Shown: positions 35,285-45,488, counted from the stretch's first letter. The stretch is 64,000 nucleotides of DNA from Cupriavidus pauculus (GCF_008693385.1 NZ_CP044067.1:1054001-1118000); one strand, 5' to 3'. Notes: generated by a model from the letters alone, not told the origin. Translations and numbers: made by a program.

Positions 35285-36787
35285 CTATTCTTCCTGGAAC
35301 GCTTCCTCGCGCTTCGCCTTGATCGACGGCAGTGCGACCACGGCGACGAGTGCGGCGGCTGCGATCAGCAGACCGAGCGACAGCGGACGGGTGAAGAACA
35401 CGCCGAAGTCACCACGCGACAGCAGCAGCGAACGGCGGAAGTTCTCTTCCATCATCGGTCCCAGCACGAAGCCGAGCAGCAGCGGGGCCGGTTCGCACTT
35501 GAGCTTCAGGAACAGATAGCCGATCACGCCGAAGGCCGCAGCCATGAACACGTCGAACGTCTGGTTGTTCACCGAGTACACGCCGATGCAGCAGAACGTG
35601 AGAATCGCGGGGTACAGGAAGCGATACGGCACGGTCAGCAGCTTCACCCAGATACCGATCATCGGCAGGTTCAGGATGATCAGCATCAGGTTACCGATCC
35701 ACATCGAGGCGATCAGGCCCCAGAACAGCGCGGGGTTGCTGGTCATGACCTGCGGACCCGGCTGGATGTTGTGGATGGTCATTGCACCGACCATCAGCGC
35801 CATCACGGCGTTCGGCGGAATGCCGAGCGTCAGCAGCGGGATGAACGAGGTCTGCGCCGCGGCGTTGTTGGCCGATTCCGGACCCGCCACGCCTTCGATG
35901 GCGCCCTTGCCGAATTCATGCGCGTACTTCGAGGTCTTCTTCTCGAGCGAGTAGGCCGCGAACGAAGCCAGTGCCGCACCGCCGCCCGGGAGGATACCCA
36001 GTGCCGAGCCCAGGAACGTGCCACGCAGCACGGCCGGGATCATGCGCCTGAAGTCTTCCTTCGTCGGGAACAGGTTCGTCACCTTGTTCGTGAACGTTTC
36101 GCGGGCTTCCTTCTGCTCGAGGTTCGCGATGATTTCCGCGAAGCCGAACATACCCATTGCCAGCGCGACGAAGTCGATGCCGTCGGTCAGTTCAGGCACG
36201 TCGAACGAGAAGCGCGCCGCGCCCGAGTTCACGTCGGTACCGATCAGGCCGCACAGCAGGCCCAGCACGATCATCGCGACGGCCTTCGGCAGCGAACCCG
36301 ATGCCAGCACCACGGCACCGATCAGGCCCAGCACCATCAGCGAGAAGTATTCGGCGGGGCCGAACTTGAACGCGAGTTCCGACAGCGGCGTTGCGAATGC
36401 GGCCAGGATCAGCGTGGCCACGCAACCGGCGAAGAACGAACCCAGACCGGCCGTGGCCAGCGCCACACCGGCGCGGCCGCGCCGTGCCATCTGGTAGCCA
36501 TCGATCGTGGTCACCACCGACGACGATTCACCTGGCAGATTCACCAGAATGGCCGTGGTGGAGCCGCCGTACTGCGCGCCGTAGTAGATACCGGCCAGCA
36601 TGATCAGCGCGGCCACCGGCGGCAGCGAGTACGTCACCGGCAGCAGCATCGCGATGGTCGCGAGAGGGCCGAGGCCCGGCAGCACGCCGATCAGCGTACC
36701 GAGCACGCAGCCCAGGAACGCGTACGCGAGGTTCTGCAGCGTCAATGCCGTGGAAAAGCCCAGGGCAAGGTGATCGAACAATTCCAT
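35285..36787 (-). CDS. tctA: TctA, large membrane subunit of a tripartite tricarboxylate transporter
   Basis: A 500-residue protein with about 10-12 transmembrane helices. Family signatures are GVLPGLGPLATIAMLLP near the start, PGESSSVVTTIDGYQMARRG, and GILPGGGAALASFAAYSLEKK in the middle. With TctB it forms the membrane part of a secondary importer for citrate-like acids driven by ion gradients and fed by a TctC binding protein. The gene follows tctB after 13 bp. No TctC gene is in the window. Confidence 0.93.
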   Translation of the reverse strand: MELFDHLALGFSTALTLQNLAYAFLGCVLGTLIGVLPGLGPLATIAMLLPVTYSLPPVAALIMLAGIYYGAQYGGSTTAILVNLPGESSSVVTTIDGYQMARRGRAGVALATAGLGSFFAGCVATLILAAFATPLSELAFKFGPAEYFSLMVLGLIGAVVLASGSLPKAVAMIVLGLLCGLIGTDVNSGAARFSFDVPELTDGIDFVALAMGMFGFAEIIANLEQKEARETFTNKVTNLFPTKEDFRRMIPAVLRGTFLGSALGILPGGGAALASFAAYSLEKKTSKYAHEFGKGAIEGVAGPESANNAAAQTSFIPLLTLGIPPNAVMALMVGAMTIHNIQPGPQVMTSNPALFWGLIASMWIGNLMLIILNLPMIGIWVKLLTVPYRFLYPAILTFCCIGVYSVNNQTFDVFMAAAFGVIGYLFLKLKCEPAPLLLGFVLGPMMEENFRRSLLLSRGDFGVFFTRPLSLGLLIAAAALVAVVALPSIKAKREEAFQEE

Positions 36788-36800
36788 ATGCGTGCGCTCC

Positions 36801-37262
36801 TTAGCCCGTAATGAAAGCAGGCCACACCGGCATCTGCAGGTTGATACCGTAGACGAAGGCGCCCATGCTGATCAGTACCAGCACGACCCCTGCGCACAAC
36901 GCACCCTTCCAGCTGAATTCGTGGCTTGCCATCGACGAGATGACGACCAGCACGAACACCGACAGCACCATGCCGAGCGGCTTCAGCAGCAGACCGAACA
37001 GCACCACCGAACCCAGAATCCACAACAGCGTCTTCAGGTCCCAGCGGGCCAGCTGGTCTTCTTCACCCTTGGTGCCCAGCGAGCCGATCGTCACGATCAC
37101 GCCGAGCAGGGCCAATACGAGGCCCAGCAGGAACGGAAAGTATCCGGGGCCCATTTTCGCGGCTGTTCCCATGGAATAACCGCGCGCGACGAAGGAAAAG
37201 CTCAGGCCGACCAGGATGAACATCAGGCCGGAAGCGAAATCCTTTTGGCTGCGTATGCGCAA
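36801..37262 (-). CDS. tctB: TctB, small membrane subunit of a tripartite tricarboxylate transporter
   Basis: A 153-residue membrane protein with four transmembrane segments, beginning RIRSQKDFASGLMFILVG and containing the family pattern MGPGYFPFLLGLVLALLG. The start is taken as TTG at 37262 because GAGGAG lies seven bases before it; an upstream in-frame TTG overlaps that site. It is the first gene of the tctBA pair and accompanies TctA. Confidence 0.88.
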   Translation of the reverse strand: MRIRSQKDFASGLMFILVGLSFSFVARGYSMGTAAKMGPGYFPFLLGLVLALLGVIVTIGSLGTKGEEDQLARWDLKTLLWILGSVVLFGLLLKPLGMVLSVFVLVVISSMASHEFSWKGALCAGVVLVLISMGAFVYGINLQMPVWPAFITG

Positions 37263-37269
37263 AGCGAAT

Positions 37270-37275
37270 CTCCTC
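37270..37275 (-). promoter_or_regulatory. Ribosome binding site deciding the tctB TTG start
   Basis: GAGGAG on the minus strand, seven bases before TTG at 37262. It shows that the protein begins RIRSQKDF rather than five residues earlier. Confidence 0.65.
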
Positions 37276-37277
37276 AA

Positions 37278-37677
37278 CGTTTAACAAACCATGCCACTCG
37301 CGTGGTGCGCCGGCTCAGGCGCGAGATGCGAGCGCAACCAGGAAATGGGTGCGGTCGGCAGGATGGGACGAACAGTAGAGACGCGATCTTTCAGCCGCCT
37401 TTCAGTTGTCTGGTGTTTAGGGTATTCACCGAGACACGACGATGACCGCTGGAAAACGCTATTTTTCGCGTTATATCACGTCGTGATATATCTATGCGCA
37501 TGCAGCGGAAATGATGGTGCGTTGCGTCGAAAGGGGATTGAAAGCGAAGGGTCCCGTAACTGGCGGATCGAATCTTTCGATTGCCTTACACGTGAATGCT
37601 CACGCGGACATTCGCGCGCTCGCGCAAATGTCTCTCATGTGAAATTGCGATGAATGCGTTGAAACTATCGCCCTACT
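37278..37677. other. Long non-coding region upstream of tctB
   Basis: About 400 bp with lower GC than its surroundings and no convincing gene. It holds the perfect palindrome at 37472-37490 and should contain the tctBA promoter. No terminator was recognised for the MATE gene on its other side because that gene also reads leftward into it. Confidence 0.5.
37472..37490. promoter_or_regulatory. Perfect AT-rich palindrome, candidate operator of tctBA
   Basis: TATATCACG-T-CGTGATATA, nine-base arms around one central base, about 210 bp before the tctB start. No regulator gene with this known site is adjacent; the PadR-like gene and the OhrR-like sites (ATATCG...CGATAT) were considered. The role is unproven. 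Confidence 0.45.
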
Positions 37678-39150
37678 TCAGCGGGGGTCGGTAGCAGGAG
37701 TGGGTAGCGTGTCGCGCGCGGCGTCCTCGCAGGGCGTGGCCATGCTCGTGTCCGCGGCCTGCCCCATCGCGGCGGGTGCCGGCTCCTCCGGCAGGATATG
37801 GCTGCGCCGCCAGTTGCCGAAGCGATAGTAGCCCCATGCCAGCGCGACGGAGATGATCGACCCGAGCGGAAAGCTCCACCAGATCGACTCGGCGCCGATG
37901 CGCTCCCCGAGCAGCCAGGCGAACGGCAGCCGGATGCCCCACATCGCGACGAACAGGATCACGAGCGGTGCCATCACGGCACCCGTCGCGCGCACGGTGC
38001 CGAAGATCACGATCGTGAAGCCGAACAGGATGAACGACCACAGCACCACATGGTTGATATGCTGCGCGATGGAGATGGCGAGGCTATCGTCGCCGAGGAA
38101 CAGGCTCAGCGAATGGCGGTTGAACACGTAGAGCAACGCGACCAGCGCGCCGGTCATGGCCAGGTTGAACAGCAGGCCGACCTGCGTGATGCGCGTGACG
38201 CGCGCCCACAGCCCGGCGCCGACGTTCTGCGCGACCATCGACGACACGCTCGCGCCGACGGCCAGCGCGGGCATCTGCACGTACGTCCACAGCTGGGAGG
38301 CCACGCCGTAGGCCGCGGTGGTCTGCGAACCGTACGTATTGACCAGCGACATCATGACGATGGCCGACGACGAGATCACGACCATCTGCAGGCCCATCGG
38401 CAGGCCCTTCATCACGAGCGCGCGCAGGATCGCCCCATCGGGCCGCAGCAGGTTCAGTTGCCCGCGATGGAGCAGCAGGAAATGCTTGCGTCGATAGAGC
38501 AGCGCGATCATCGCGAACAGGCTGGTCACCTGCGCGATCAGCGTCGCCATGGCCGAGCCCGCGATGCCCATCGCCGGAATCGGACCCACGCCGAAGATCA
38601 GCACGGGATTGAGCACGACGTCGATGACCACCGACAACAGCATGAAGTAGAACGGCGTGCGCGAATCCCCGGCACCGCGCAGCGCCATCATCACGAAGTT
38701 GTAGAAGTACATGAACGGCAGCGCGATGAAGATCACCCGCAGGTACACCTCCGCGAGCGGCGTGGCATCGACCGGCGTGTGCATGGCGGCGAGGATCGAC
38801 GGTGTGAACACGTAGCCGAGCGCCGCCGCGAATACGGACAGCAGCACGAAGAACGTCGTGCCGGTGCCGACCACGCGCCGCGCCTCCTCGATGTTCCGCG
38901 CGCCCACCGCCTGGCCGATCATGATCGTATTGGCCATGCTGATGCCGAACACCACGCCGAGCAGGAAGAACAGGATGATGTTCGCGTTGGACGTGGCCGT
39001 GAGCGCGGCCTCTCCCAGATACCGCCCGACCCAGACCGCGTTGACCGAGGCATTGAGCGACTGCAGGATGTTGCTGCCGAGCACCGGGAGCGAAAAGGCG
39101 AGGAGCGTTCGGCCGATCGGGCCGGAGGTCAGTCTGGCGTCTGGTTTCAT
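37678..39150 (-). CDS. MATE family efflux transporter (NorM/VcrM-like)
   Basis: A 490-residue membrane protein with about 12 helices, beginning [19 protein letters not shown]. Both halves carry the MATE pattern: [21 protein letters not shown] near the start and [21 protein letters not shown] in the middle. It differs clearly from the MATE at 18262. An upstream ATG at 39195 adds 15 residues. A TATAAT lies only seven bases before the chosen ATG on its strand. The substrate is unknown; drugs or metabolites are plausible. Confidence 0.9.
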   Translation of the reverse strand: MKPDARLTSGPIGRTLLAFSLPVLGSNILQSLNASVNAVWVGRYLGEAALTATSNANIILFFLLGVVFGISMANTIMIGQAVGARNIEEARRVVGTGTTFFVLLSVFAAALGYVFTPSILAAMHTPVDATPLAEVYLRVIFIALPFMYFYNFVMMALRGAGDSRTPFYFMLLSVVIDVVLNPVLIFGVGPIPAMGIAGSAMATLIAQVTSLFAMIALLYRRKHFLLLHRGQLNLLRPDGAILRALVMKGLPMGLQMVVISSSAIVMMSLVNTYGSQTTAAYGVASQLWTYVQMPALAVGASVSSMVAQNVGAGLWARVTRITQVGLLFNLAMTGALVALLYVFNRHSLSLFLGDDSLAISIAQHINHVVLWSFILFGFTIVIFGTVRATGAVMAPLVILFVAMWGIRLPFAWLLGERIGAESIWWSFPLGSIISVALAWGYYRFGNWRRSHILPEEPAPAAMGQAADTSMATPCEDAARDTLPTPATDPR

Positions 39151-39325
39151 CCGCACGATTATAGGTGCGGGGCGCGGAGAACCATGTCGGTGCATGGCCG
39201 ACGCGAGGGAGGGAAAAAGGGGGGTATGGTGCGAATTGCACGCGCTCGGGGTAAGCTTGCGGTTTCGTTCCCGCCCACCCCGCTGGCGCCCTCAATGTTG
39301 CGGCGCCGCACCTCAGGAGACACGC

Positions 39326-40753
39326 ATGTACCAGGATCTCGCCCTCTATATCGACGGAGAATTCGTCAAGGGCGGCGACCGGCGCGAGCAGGACGTGCTC
39401 AACCCGGCCACCCAGGAAGTCATCGGCAAGCTGCCGCACGCCTCCCGCGCCGACCTGGACCGCGCGCTCGCCGCGGCGGAGCGGGCCTTCGAGTCGTGGA
39501 AGAAGACTTCGCCGCTGGACCGCTCCAAGATCCTGCGCCGCGTGGCCGAACTGACCCGCGAACGAGCCAAGGACATCGGCCGCAATATCACGCTGGACCA
39601 GGGCAAGCCGCTCGCGGAAGCCGTGGCCGAGGTCATGATCTGCGCCGAGCATGCCGAATGGCACGCCGAGGAATGCCGCCGCATCTACGGCCGCGTGATT
39701 CCGCCGCGCCAGCCCAACGTGCGCCAGATCGTCGTGCGCGAGCCCATCGGCGTATGCGCGGCCTTCACGCCGTGGAACTTTCCGTTCAACCAGGCCATCC
39801 GCAAGATGGTGTCCGCGATCGGCGCGGGCTGCACGCTGATCCTGAAGGGGCCGGAAGACTCGCCGAGCGCCGTGGTCGCGCTGGCCCAGCTGTTCCACGA
39901 TGCAGGCCTGCCCCCGGGCGTGCTGAACATCGTCTGGGGCGTGCCGGGCGAGATTTCGTCGTATCTGATTGAATCGCCGATCGTGCGCAAGATCTCGTTC
40001 ACGGGCTCCGTGCCGGTGGGCAAGCAGCTGGCCGCGCTGGCCGGCGCCCATATGAAGCGCGTGACCATGGAACTGGGCGGTCACTCGCCGGTGCTGGTGT
40101 TCGACGACGCCGATATCGAGCCGGCCGCCGAGATGCTGGCCCGCTTCAAGCTGCGCAACGCCGGCCAGGTCTGCGTGTCGCCGACCCGCTTCTACGTGCA
40201 GCAGGGTGCGTACGACAAGTTCCTGGCGCGCTTTACCGAAGTCATCGGCTCGATCAAGGTCGGTAACGGCCTGGAAGACGGTACCCAGATGGGCCCGCTC
40301 GCGCACGAGCGCCGCATCGCCTCGATGGAGCAGTTCCTCGACGACGCGAACCATCGCGGCGGCAAGATCGTCGCCGGCGGCTCGCGCATCGGCGACAAGG
40401 GCTACTTCTTCGCCCCGACCGTGATCACCGACCTGCCCGACGACGCCAAGCTGATGACCGACGAGCCGTTCGGCCCCGTGGCGCCGGTCGTGCGCTTCAA
40501 GGATACCGACGAAGTGCTGCGCCGCGCCAACAGCCTGCCGTTCGGCCTGGCCTCGTACGTGTTCACGAACTCGCTGAAGACCGCCAACTACGTGTCGAAC
40601 GGGCTCGAAGCCGGCATGGTCAATATCAACCATTTCGGCATGGCCCTCGCCGAGACCCCGTTCGGCGGCATCAAGGACTCGGGCATCGGCAGCGAAGGCG
40701 GCCAGGAAACGTTCGACGGCTACCTCGTGACCAAGTTCATCACGCAGGTCTGA
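39326..40753 (+). CDS. NAD(P)-dependent aldehyde dehydrogenase (succinate-semialdehyde dehydrogenase-like)
   Basis: A 475-residue aldehyde dehydrogenase with CAGGAGA just before the ATG. The NAD region [38 protein letters not shown], the general base in [16 protein letters not shown] and the catalytic Cys in [14 protein letters not shown] are all present. The sequence pattern fits the GabD/aldehyde dehydrogenase group with broad semialdehyde substrates. Its stop is three bases from the stop of the convergent oxidase subunit IV gene. No linked pathway gene shows the real substrate. Confidence 0.92.
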   Translation: MYQDLALYIDGEFVKGGDRREQDVLNPATQEVIGKLPHASRADLDRALAAAERAFESWKKTSPLDRSKILRRVAELTRERAKDIGRNITLDQGKPLAEAVAEVMICAEHAEWHAEECRRIYGRVIPPRQPNVRQIVVREPIGVCAAFTPWNFPFNQAIRKMVSAIGAGCTLILKGPEDSPSAVVALAQLFHDAGLPPGVLNIVWGVPGEISSYLIESPIVRKISFTGSVPVGKQLAALAGAHMKRVTMELGGHSPVLVFDDADIEPAAEMLARFKLRNAGQVCVSPTRFYVQQGAYDKFLARFTEVIGSIKVGNGLEDGTQMGPLAHERRIASMEQFLDDANHRGGKIVAGGSRIGDKGYFFAPTVITDLPDDAKLMTDEPFGPVAPVVRFKDTDEVLRRANSLPFGLASYVFTNSLKTANYVSNGLEAGMVNINHFGMALAETPFGGIKDSGIGSEGGQETFDGYLVTKFITQV

Positions 40754-40756
40754 CGC

Positions 40757-41107
40757 CTATCGGAAGAACGCCCCACGTGTCAGGAACGTGAAGTTGGCCT
40801 CCTCGGCCATCAGCCATACGAGGACCAGCAGGCATAGCGGGGGCAGGAGGATGGCGCAGATCAGTGCCATCCTCTCCCATGCCATGTGCATGAACACCGC
40901 GATGATCAGGCCGGCCTTCGCCGCCATGAAGATCAGGATGAGCGTCCAGCGCAGATAGCCCTGCACGTGGAAGTAGTCCACCCCGTACGACATGGCCGAC
41001 AGGACGAACAGCAGCAGCCACACTTTCAGATACAGACTGATCGGATGTTGTTGATGTTGTTGATGCTGTTGATGTTGCGGATGCAGTTGATGGACCTGGG
41101 CTTCCAT
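40757..41107 (-). CDS. Cytochrome c oxidase subunit IV-like protein
   Basis: A 116-residue membrane protein with three transmembrane segments (VWLLLFVLSAMSYGVDYF, LILIFMAAKAGLIIAVFMHM, ALICAILLPPLCLLVLVWLM), the pattern of prokaryotic oxidase subunit IV. The N-terminus has a His/Gln repeat (HQQHQQHQQH) from 9-bp DNA repeats. It is the last gene of the oxidase operon, eight bases after subunit III. Confidence 0.85.
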   Translation of the reverse strand: MEAQVHQLHPQHQQHQQHQQHPISLYLKVWLLLFVLSAMSYGVDYFHVQGYLRWTLILIFMAAKAGLIIAVFMHMAWERMALICAILLPPLCLLVLVWLMAEEANFTFLTRGAFFR

Positions 41108-41115
41108 GGGACACC

Positions 41116-41811
41116 TCACCAGAGGTAGAACAGCGCAAAGATGAATACCCACACCAGATCCACGAAGTGCCAGTACAGCCCGGCGATCTCGACGATCTGG
41201 TAGTTGCCGGTCCGCTCGTAACGGCCGCCCAGTACCCGCAGCGCCACCACCAGCAGATAGATCACGCCGCACGTCACGTGCAGGCCATGAAAGCCCGTGA
41301 TCATGAAGAACGTCGAGCCGAACTGCGCGGCCCCCATCGGGTTGCCCCACGGCCGCACGCCCTCATCGACGATCAGCTTGGTCCATTCGAACGCCTGCAT
41401 GCCGACGAACATCGCGCCGAACAGCGCGGTCACCAGCATCAGCATCGCGCATTCGCGACGCTGGCGCCGATAGGCGAAATTGACGGCCATCGCCATGGTG
41501 CCGCTGCTTGTGATGAGCACGAACGTCATGATGGCGATCAGGATCAACGGCACGGGCTGCCCGCCGAAATCGAGCGCGAACACTTCGCTCGGATTCGGCC
41601 ACGGCACCGTCGTCGACATCCGCACGGTCATGTAGCCGGTCAGAAAGCAGCTGAACACGAATGTGTCCGACAGCAGGAAGATCCACATCATTGCCTTGCC
41701 CCAGGACACCTTGAACGCGCGCTGGTCCGACGACCAGTCCGCGACGAGGCCCCGGAACCCATCCGGCAGCCTGGCCAGCGGATCCTGTGCAGTGGAGAGT
41801 GGCGCGGTCAT
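41116..41811 (-). CDS. Heme-copper oxidase subunit III
   Basis: A 231-residue protein with about five transmembrane helices. Motifs include WIFLLSDTFVFSCFLTGYM, GMQAFEWTKLI, FFMITGFHGLHVTCGVIYL and IAGLYWHFVDLVWVFIFALFYLW (in two parts), the typical subunit III end. Subunit III stabilises the core and helps proton uptake. A second subunit-III-like gene precedes it by 22 bp, which is unusual. The start at 41811 is near GGAGAC. Confidence 0.92.
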   Translation of the reverse strand: MTAPLSTAQDPLARLPDGFRGLVADWSSDQRAFKVSWGKAMMWIFLLSDTFVFSCFLTGYMTVRMSTTVPWPNPSEVFALDFGGQPVPLILIAIMTFVLITSSGTMAMAVNFAYRRQRRECAMLMLVTALFGAMFVGMQAFEWTKLIVDEGVRPWGNPMGAAQFGSTFFMITGFHGLHVTCGVIYLLVVALRVLGGRYERTGNYQIVEIAGLYWHFVDLVWVFIFALFYLW

Positions 41812-41833
41812 GGCGTCTCCTTCGTTGTCGCGC

Positions 41834-42487
41834 TTACGCGGTGCCGCAGAGATAGCGCACGATCTCCGGCGTGAGCCAGCCCAGCGCGCCGAGCAGCACG
41901 ACCCAGACCGCGAGCAGGAAGTGCCAGTACCGCGCGCACAGCCGGATGCGCATCAGCGTGCGCGGCCCGCTTCCGCGGTCGGTCACCACCATCGCCCATC
42001 CCGCGACGCCGCCGAGCATGTGCAGCCCATGCATGGCCGTCAGCAGATAGAAGAAGCTGGCGGCCGGGTTGTTCGCGGGTACCACGTGCAGGGCATACAG
42101 CGCCTCCCAGGCCCATAGCTGCGAGGCCACGAACGCAATCGCCCCCACCCCGCCCAGCCGCAGTGCCAGGCGCGCGGGCGCCATGCGTCCCGCCGGTGCC
42201 AGCCGCGCGGCGGCCTCCATTGCCACGCATGCACCCACCAGCAGCGCCGTGGACAGCCAGCTCTGCCAGGGCAGCGTGACGCGATGCCAGTCGGGACTGT
42301 CCATGCGCATGACGTACGCGGCCAGGAACAGCGAGAACAGCGACGTAACCACGGCGATAAAGGCCCATAGCCCGATGCTGCCCGGCATCGGCGTGCGCGC
42401 ACCCGGACGCGTATCGCCCGATGTCGCCCCACCGCCCGCGCCACCGCCCATCCCCGGGCCCGCGGCGAAATTCGATTCGGTTTTCAT
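41834..42487 (-). CDS. Second subunit III-like protein of the oxidase
   Basis: A 217-residue protein. After a Gly/Ala-rich N-terminus of about 35 residues come about five transmembrane helices: GLWAFIAVVTSLFSLFLAAYVM, then FFYLLTAMHGLHMLGGVAGW and ARYWHFLLAVWVVLLGAL. MHGLHMLGG and RYWHFL equal subunit III landmarks, but the protein lacks the usual WILLLSD start. It overlaps the subunit I stop by ATGA. Bradyrhizobium coxMNOP also has two subunit-III-like genes. Confidence 0.85.
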   Translation of the reverse strand: MKTESNFAAGPGMGGGAGGGATSGDTRPGARTPMPGSIGLWAFIAVVTSLFSLFLAAYVMRMDSPDWHRVTLPWQSWLSTALLVGACVAMEAAARLAPAGRMAPARLALRLGGVGAIAFVASQLWAWEALYALHVVPANNPAASFFYLLTAMHGLHMLGGVAGWAMVVTDRGSGPRTLMRIRLCARYWHFLLAVWVVLLGALGWLTPEIVRYLCGTA

Positions 42488-44241
42488 GCCACGGCCCCCC
42501 GGCTCGAATGCGGTTCCGGCTCCGCGCCCCCGGCATCGGGCGGCGCGTTCTGCGCGACAAAGTCCTCGCGCGCGCCGGGCACGCTGTACGCATAGGCCCA
42601 GCGGTAGACGACGGGCAGATGCGGTCCCCAGTTGCCATGCGCGGGCGGCGTCTCGGGCGTCTGCCATTCGAGCGACGCCGCGCGCCATGGATTGGACCCG
42701 GCCGGCCGCCCGCGCACGAGGCTCCAGCCGAGGTTGAAGACGAACAACAGCTGCGCCGCCGCCACGATGAACGCGGCAATCGAGATATACATGTTCATCA
42801 CGTGCGCGGACTCGGGGATGAACGCGTAGTTCTCGTACGCGTAATAGCGCCGCGGCATGCCGAGGATGCCGAGGTAATGCATCGGGAAGAAGATCGCGTA
42901 GGTGCCGATGAACGTGACCCAGAAGTGAATGCGGCCCATCGTGTCGTCGAGCATGCGGCCCGTGACCTTCGGATACCAGTGGTAGATACCGCCGAAGACC
43001 ACAAGGATTGGGGACACGCCCATCACCATATGGAAATGCGCGACCACGAAGTAGGTGTTCGACAACGGAATGTCCACGCTGACGTTGCCGAGGAACAGTC
43101 CGGTCAGCCCGCCGATCACGAACGTGCTGATGAATGCGATGGCGAACAGCATCGGCACCGAGAAGTGGATATCGCCGCGCCACAGCGTGATGACCCAGTT
43201 GTAGACCTTGATGGCCGTGGGCACCGCGATGATCAGCGTGGTCGTGGCGAAGAAGAATCCGAAGTACGGGTTCATGCCGCTCACGAACATATGGTGCGCC
43301 CAGACCACGACGGACAGCAGCCCGATGGCGAGAATCGCCCACACCATCGTGCGGTACCCGAAGATGCTCTTGCGCGAATGCACGCTCACGAGGTCCGATA
43401 CGATACCGAACGCGGGCAGCGCGACGATATAGACCTCGGGGTGCCCGAAGAACCAGAACAGATGCTGGAACAGCAGCGGACTGCCGCCCTTGTAGTCGAG
43501 CTGCTGCCCCATGGAAACCATCGCCGGCATGAAGAAGCTCGTGTGGAGCGTCTTGTCCAGCAGCATCATCACGCCCGAGACGAACAGCGCGGGAAATGCG
43601 AGCAGCGCGAGGATCGTCGCCATGAAGATGCCCCACACCGACAGCGGCATGCGCAGCAGCGTCATGCCTTCGGTGCGCGCCTGCAGCACGGTCGTCACGT
43701 AGTTGAGGCCGCCCATGGTCGCGGCGACGATAAAGATCACGAGCGATACGAGCATCAGGATGATGCCCCAGTCATAACCGGGCGTACCCGGCAGGATCGC
43801 CTGCGGCGGATACAGCGTCCAGCCCGCCCCCGTGGGCCCGCCCGGCACGAAGAAGCTGGCCAGCAGTACGAGCACCGAGAGAAAGTACACCCAGAAGCTC
43901 AGCATGTTCAGGTACGGGAACACCATGTCGCGGGCACCGACCATCAGCGGGATCAGGTAATTGCCGAAGCCGCCGAGGAACAGCGCGGTCAGCAGATAGA
44001 TCACCATGATCATCCCGTGCATCGTCACGAACTGGTAGTAGCGGTTCGCGTCGATAAACGAGAAATGCCCGGGAAACCCGAGCTGCAATCGCATCAGGTT
44101 GGACAGCGCGACGCCCACCAGTCCCACGAAGATCGCGACGATCGTGTACTGGACGGCAATCACCTTGTGGTCCTGGCTCCAGACATAGCGCGTCCAGAAG
44201 CTCCTCGGCCCGTGGTCCGCGGCATCTTCGGCATGGCTCAT
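42484..44241 (-). CDS. Heme-copper oxidase subunit I (A-type cytochrome c oxidase)
   Basis: A 585-residue protein with 12 or more transmembrane helices. The low-spin heme His lies in YYQFVTMHGMIMV; CuB ligands are in FFGHPEVYIVAL (with the cross-linked Tyr and proton-channel Glu) and WAHHMFVSG; the heme a/a3 His pair is in YFVVAHFHMVMG. The HPEVY glutamate marks an A1-type D-channel. It reduces oxygen to water and pumps protons. It follows subunit II after 20 bp. The C-terminus ends in a 40-residue Pro/Ala-rich tail. Confidence 0.95.
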   Translation of the reverse strand: MSHAEDAADHGPRSFWTRYVWSQDHKVIAVQYTIVAIFVGLVGVALSNLMRLQLGFPGHFSFIDANRYYQFVTMHGMIMVIYLLTALFLGGFGNYLIPLMVGARDMVFPYLNMLSFWVYFLSVLVLLASFFVPGGPTGAGWTLYPPQAILPGTPGYDWGIILMLVSLVIFIVAATMGGLNYVTTVLQARTEGMTLLRMPLSVWGIFMATILALLAFPALFVSGVMMLLDKTLHTSFFMPAMVSMGQQLDYKGGSPLLFQHLFWFFGHPEVYIVALPAFGIVSDLVSVHSRKSIFGYRTMVWAILAIGLLSVVVWAHHMFVSGMNPYFGFFFATTTLIIAVPTAIKVYNWVITLWRGDIHFSVPMLFAIAFISTFVIGGLTGLFLGNVSVDIPLSNTYFVVAHFHMVMGVSPILVVFGGIYHWYPKVTGRMLDDTMGRIHFWVTFIGTYAIFFPMHYLGILGMPRRYYAYENYAFIPESAHVMNMYISIAAFIVAAAQLLFVFNLGWSLVRGRPAGSNPWRAASLEWQTPETPPAHGNWGPHLPVVYRWAYAYSVPGAREDFVAQNAPPDAGGAEPEPHSSRGAVA

Positions 44242-44261
44242 GCGTGACCTCCCTGCTTCGT

Positions 44262-45449
44262 CTATTTGGCTCCCGCCTGCGGTGCGCCGCCCGCCGCCGC
44301 GCCCTGCGCGCGGATATACGCGCTCAGCGCGGCCACCTCTTCCTCGGTCACCGGCATCTTCGGCATCAGCGGGCCGTAGCCCTTGACCAGCCGCGAGTGC
44401 GGGTCCTCGATCTCGTGCTTCAGGAATGCATCGTCAACGGGCGCCGTGCTGCCATCGGCAAACGTCTCGGTCTTGCCGTACAGCCCCTTCCAGGTCGGCC
44501 CAACGCCGGGCGCGCCGTCGATGCTGTGGCAGCCGACGCAGCCCTTGCTCTGCGCCAGCGCGCGTCCCTGCTCGATCAGGCCGGCAGCGGCGGCCACGCC
44601 GGCACCGCCCGTGCCCGCCTCGCCGCCGGCGGGCGCCGCGGCGACCGGCGCCGTCGCGCGCACCTGCGTCATGGCGAACGTCTGCTGCTTCGTCAGCCAG
44701 GCCTCGAATGCCGCCGGCTCGTCGACCACGACGTGCCCGCGCATGTTGTAGTGCCCGACGCCGCAGAGTTGCGCGCACAGGATGTCGAAACGCCCGGTCT
44801 GTGTCGGCGTGAACCAGAACGACGTGATCATGCCGGGCACCATGTTCATGCGCGCGCGAAACGGCGGCACATAGAAATCGTGCAGCACATCCTTCGATCG
44901 CAGCAGTACCTTGATGGGCTGGTTCAGCGGCAAATGCACCTCGGGCCCCACGACGATCACGTCGTCCTGTCCGTTGGGGTCGTCCGGGTTGACGCCGAGC
45001 GGATTCGTCGCGCTGACGAAGCGCATATCCGACGTGCCGAGCTGGCCACCGCGGCCCGGAAAGCGGAATGCCCACTGCCACTGCTGGCCCACGACCTCGA
45101 GCACCATTGCCTGCTGCGGCGGGCGCACATAGTCGGCGTAGACGAAGAGGCCCGGCGCAAGCAGCACGATGATGCCGACGGTGGTAATGGCGATCAGCCC
45201 CCACTCGAGCCGCCGGTTCTCGGGCGCATAGTGCGCGCGATGTCCGTCGCGGTGACGGTCGCGCCAGACGATATAGCCGAGGAGGAGATTGATGACGACG
45301 AAGAAGACGCCGGTGATGACGAGGGTAATGGTCAGCGTGTCGTCCATCTGCTTCCAGTTGGACGCCAGCGGCGTCGCCCACCACGGGCTCAGAAAATGAA
45401 AGAGCACCGAAGCGACGACGAGGACCACGAGCGCAATGGCGATTGCCAT
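44262..45449 (-). CDS. Cytochrome c oxidase subunit II with fused cytochrome c domain
   Basis: A 395-residue protein. Two N-terminal transmembrane helices (about 3-22 and 42-65; a third hydrophobic part near 90-108) precede the CuA cupredoxin domain with ligands CAQLCGVGHYNM. A C-terminal cytochrome c domain has CVGCHSIDGAPGVGPTWKG and a late Met (GPLMPKMP). This caa3-like fusion takes electrons directly or from soluble cytochrome c. The ATG at 45449 has GAGGAGGGTGGAT upstream, better than an ATG eight codons earlier. It heads the oxidase operon. Confidence 0.94.
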   Translation of the reverse strand: MAIAIALVVLVVASVLFHFLSPWWATPLASNWKQMDDTLTITLVITGVFFVVINLLLGYIVWRDRHRDGHRAHYAPENRRLEWGLIAITTVGIIVLLAPGLFVYADYVRPPQQAMVLEVVGQQWQWAFRFPGRGGQLGTSDMRFVSATNPLGVNPDDPNGQDDVIVVGPEVHLPLNQPIKVLLRSKDVLHDFYVPPFRARMNMVPGMITSFWFTPTQTGRFDILCAQLCGVGHYNMRGHVVVDEPAAFEAWLTKQQTFAMTQVRATAPVAAAPAGGEAGTGGAGVAAAAGLIEQGRALAQSKGCVGCHSIDGAPGVGPTWKGLYGKTETFADGSTAPVDDAFLKHEIEDPHSRLVKGYGPLMPKMPVTEEEVAALSAYIRAQGAAAGGAPQAGAK

Positions 45450-45488
45450 ATCCACCCTCCTCTGCGCGGACAACTGCCGCGAGAGACG

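Noticed and set aside
38084..40633. Long minus-strand frame (849 codons) over MATE and aldehyde dehydrogenase
   Set aside because: It is antisense to the well-supported aldehyde dehydrogenase and out of frame over MATE. High GC makes such frames common here.
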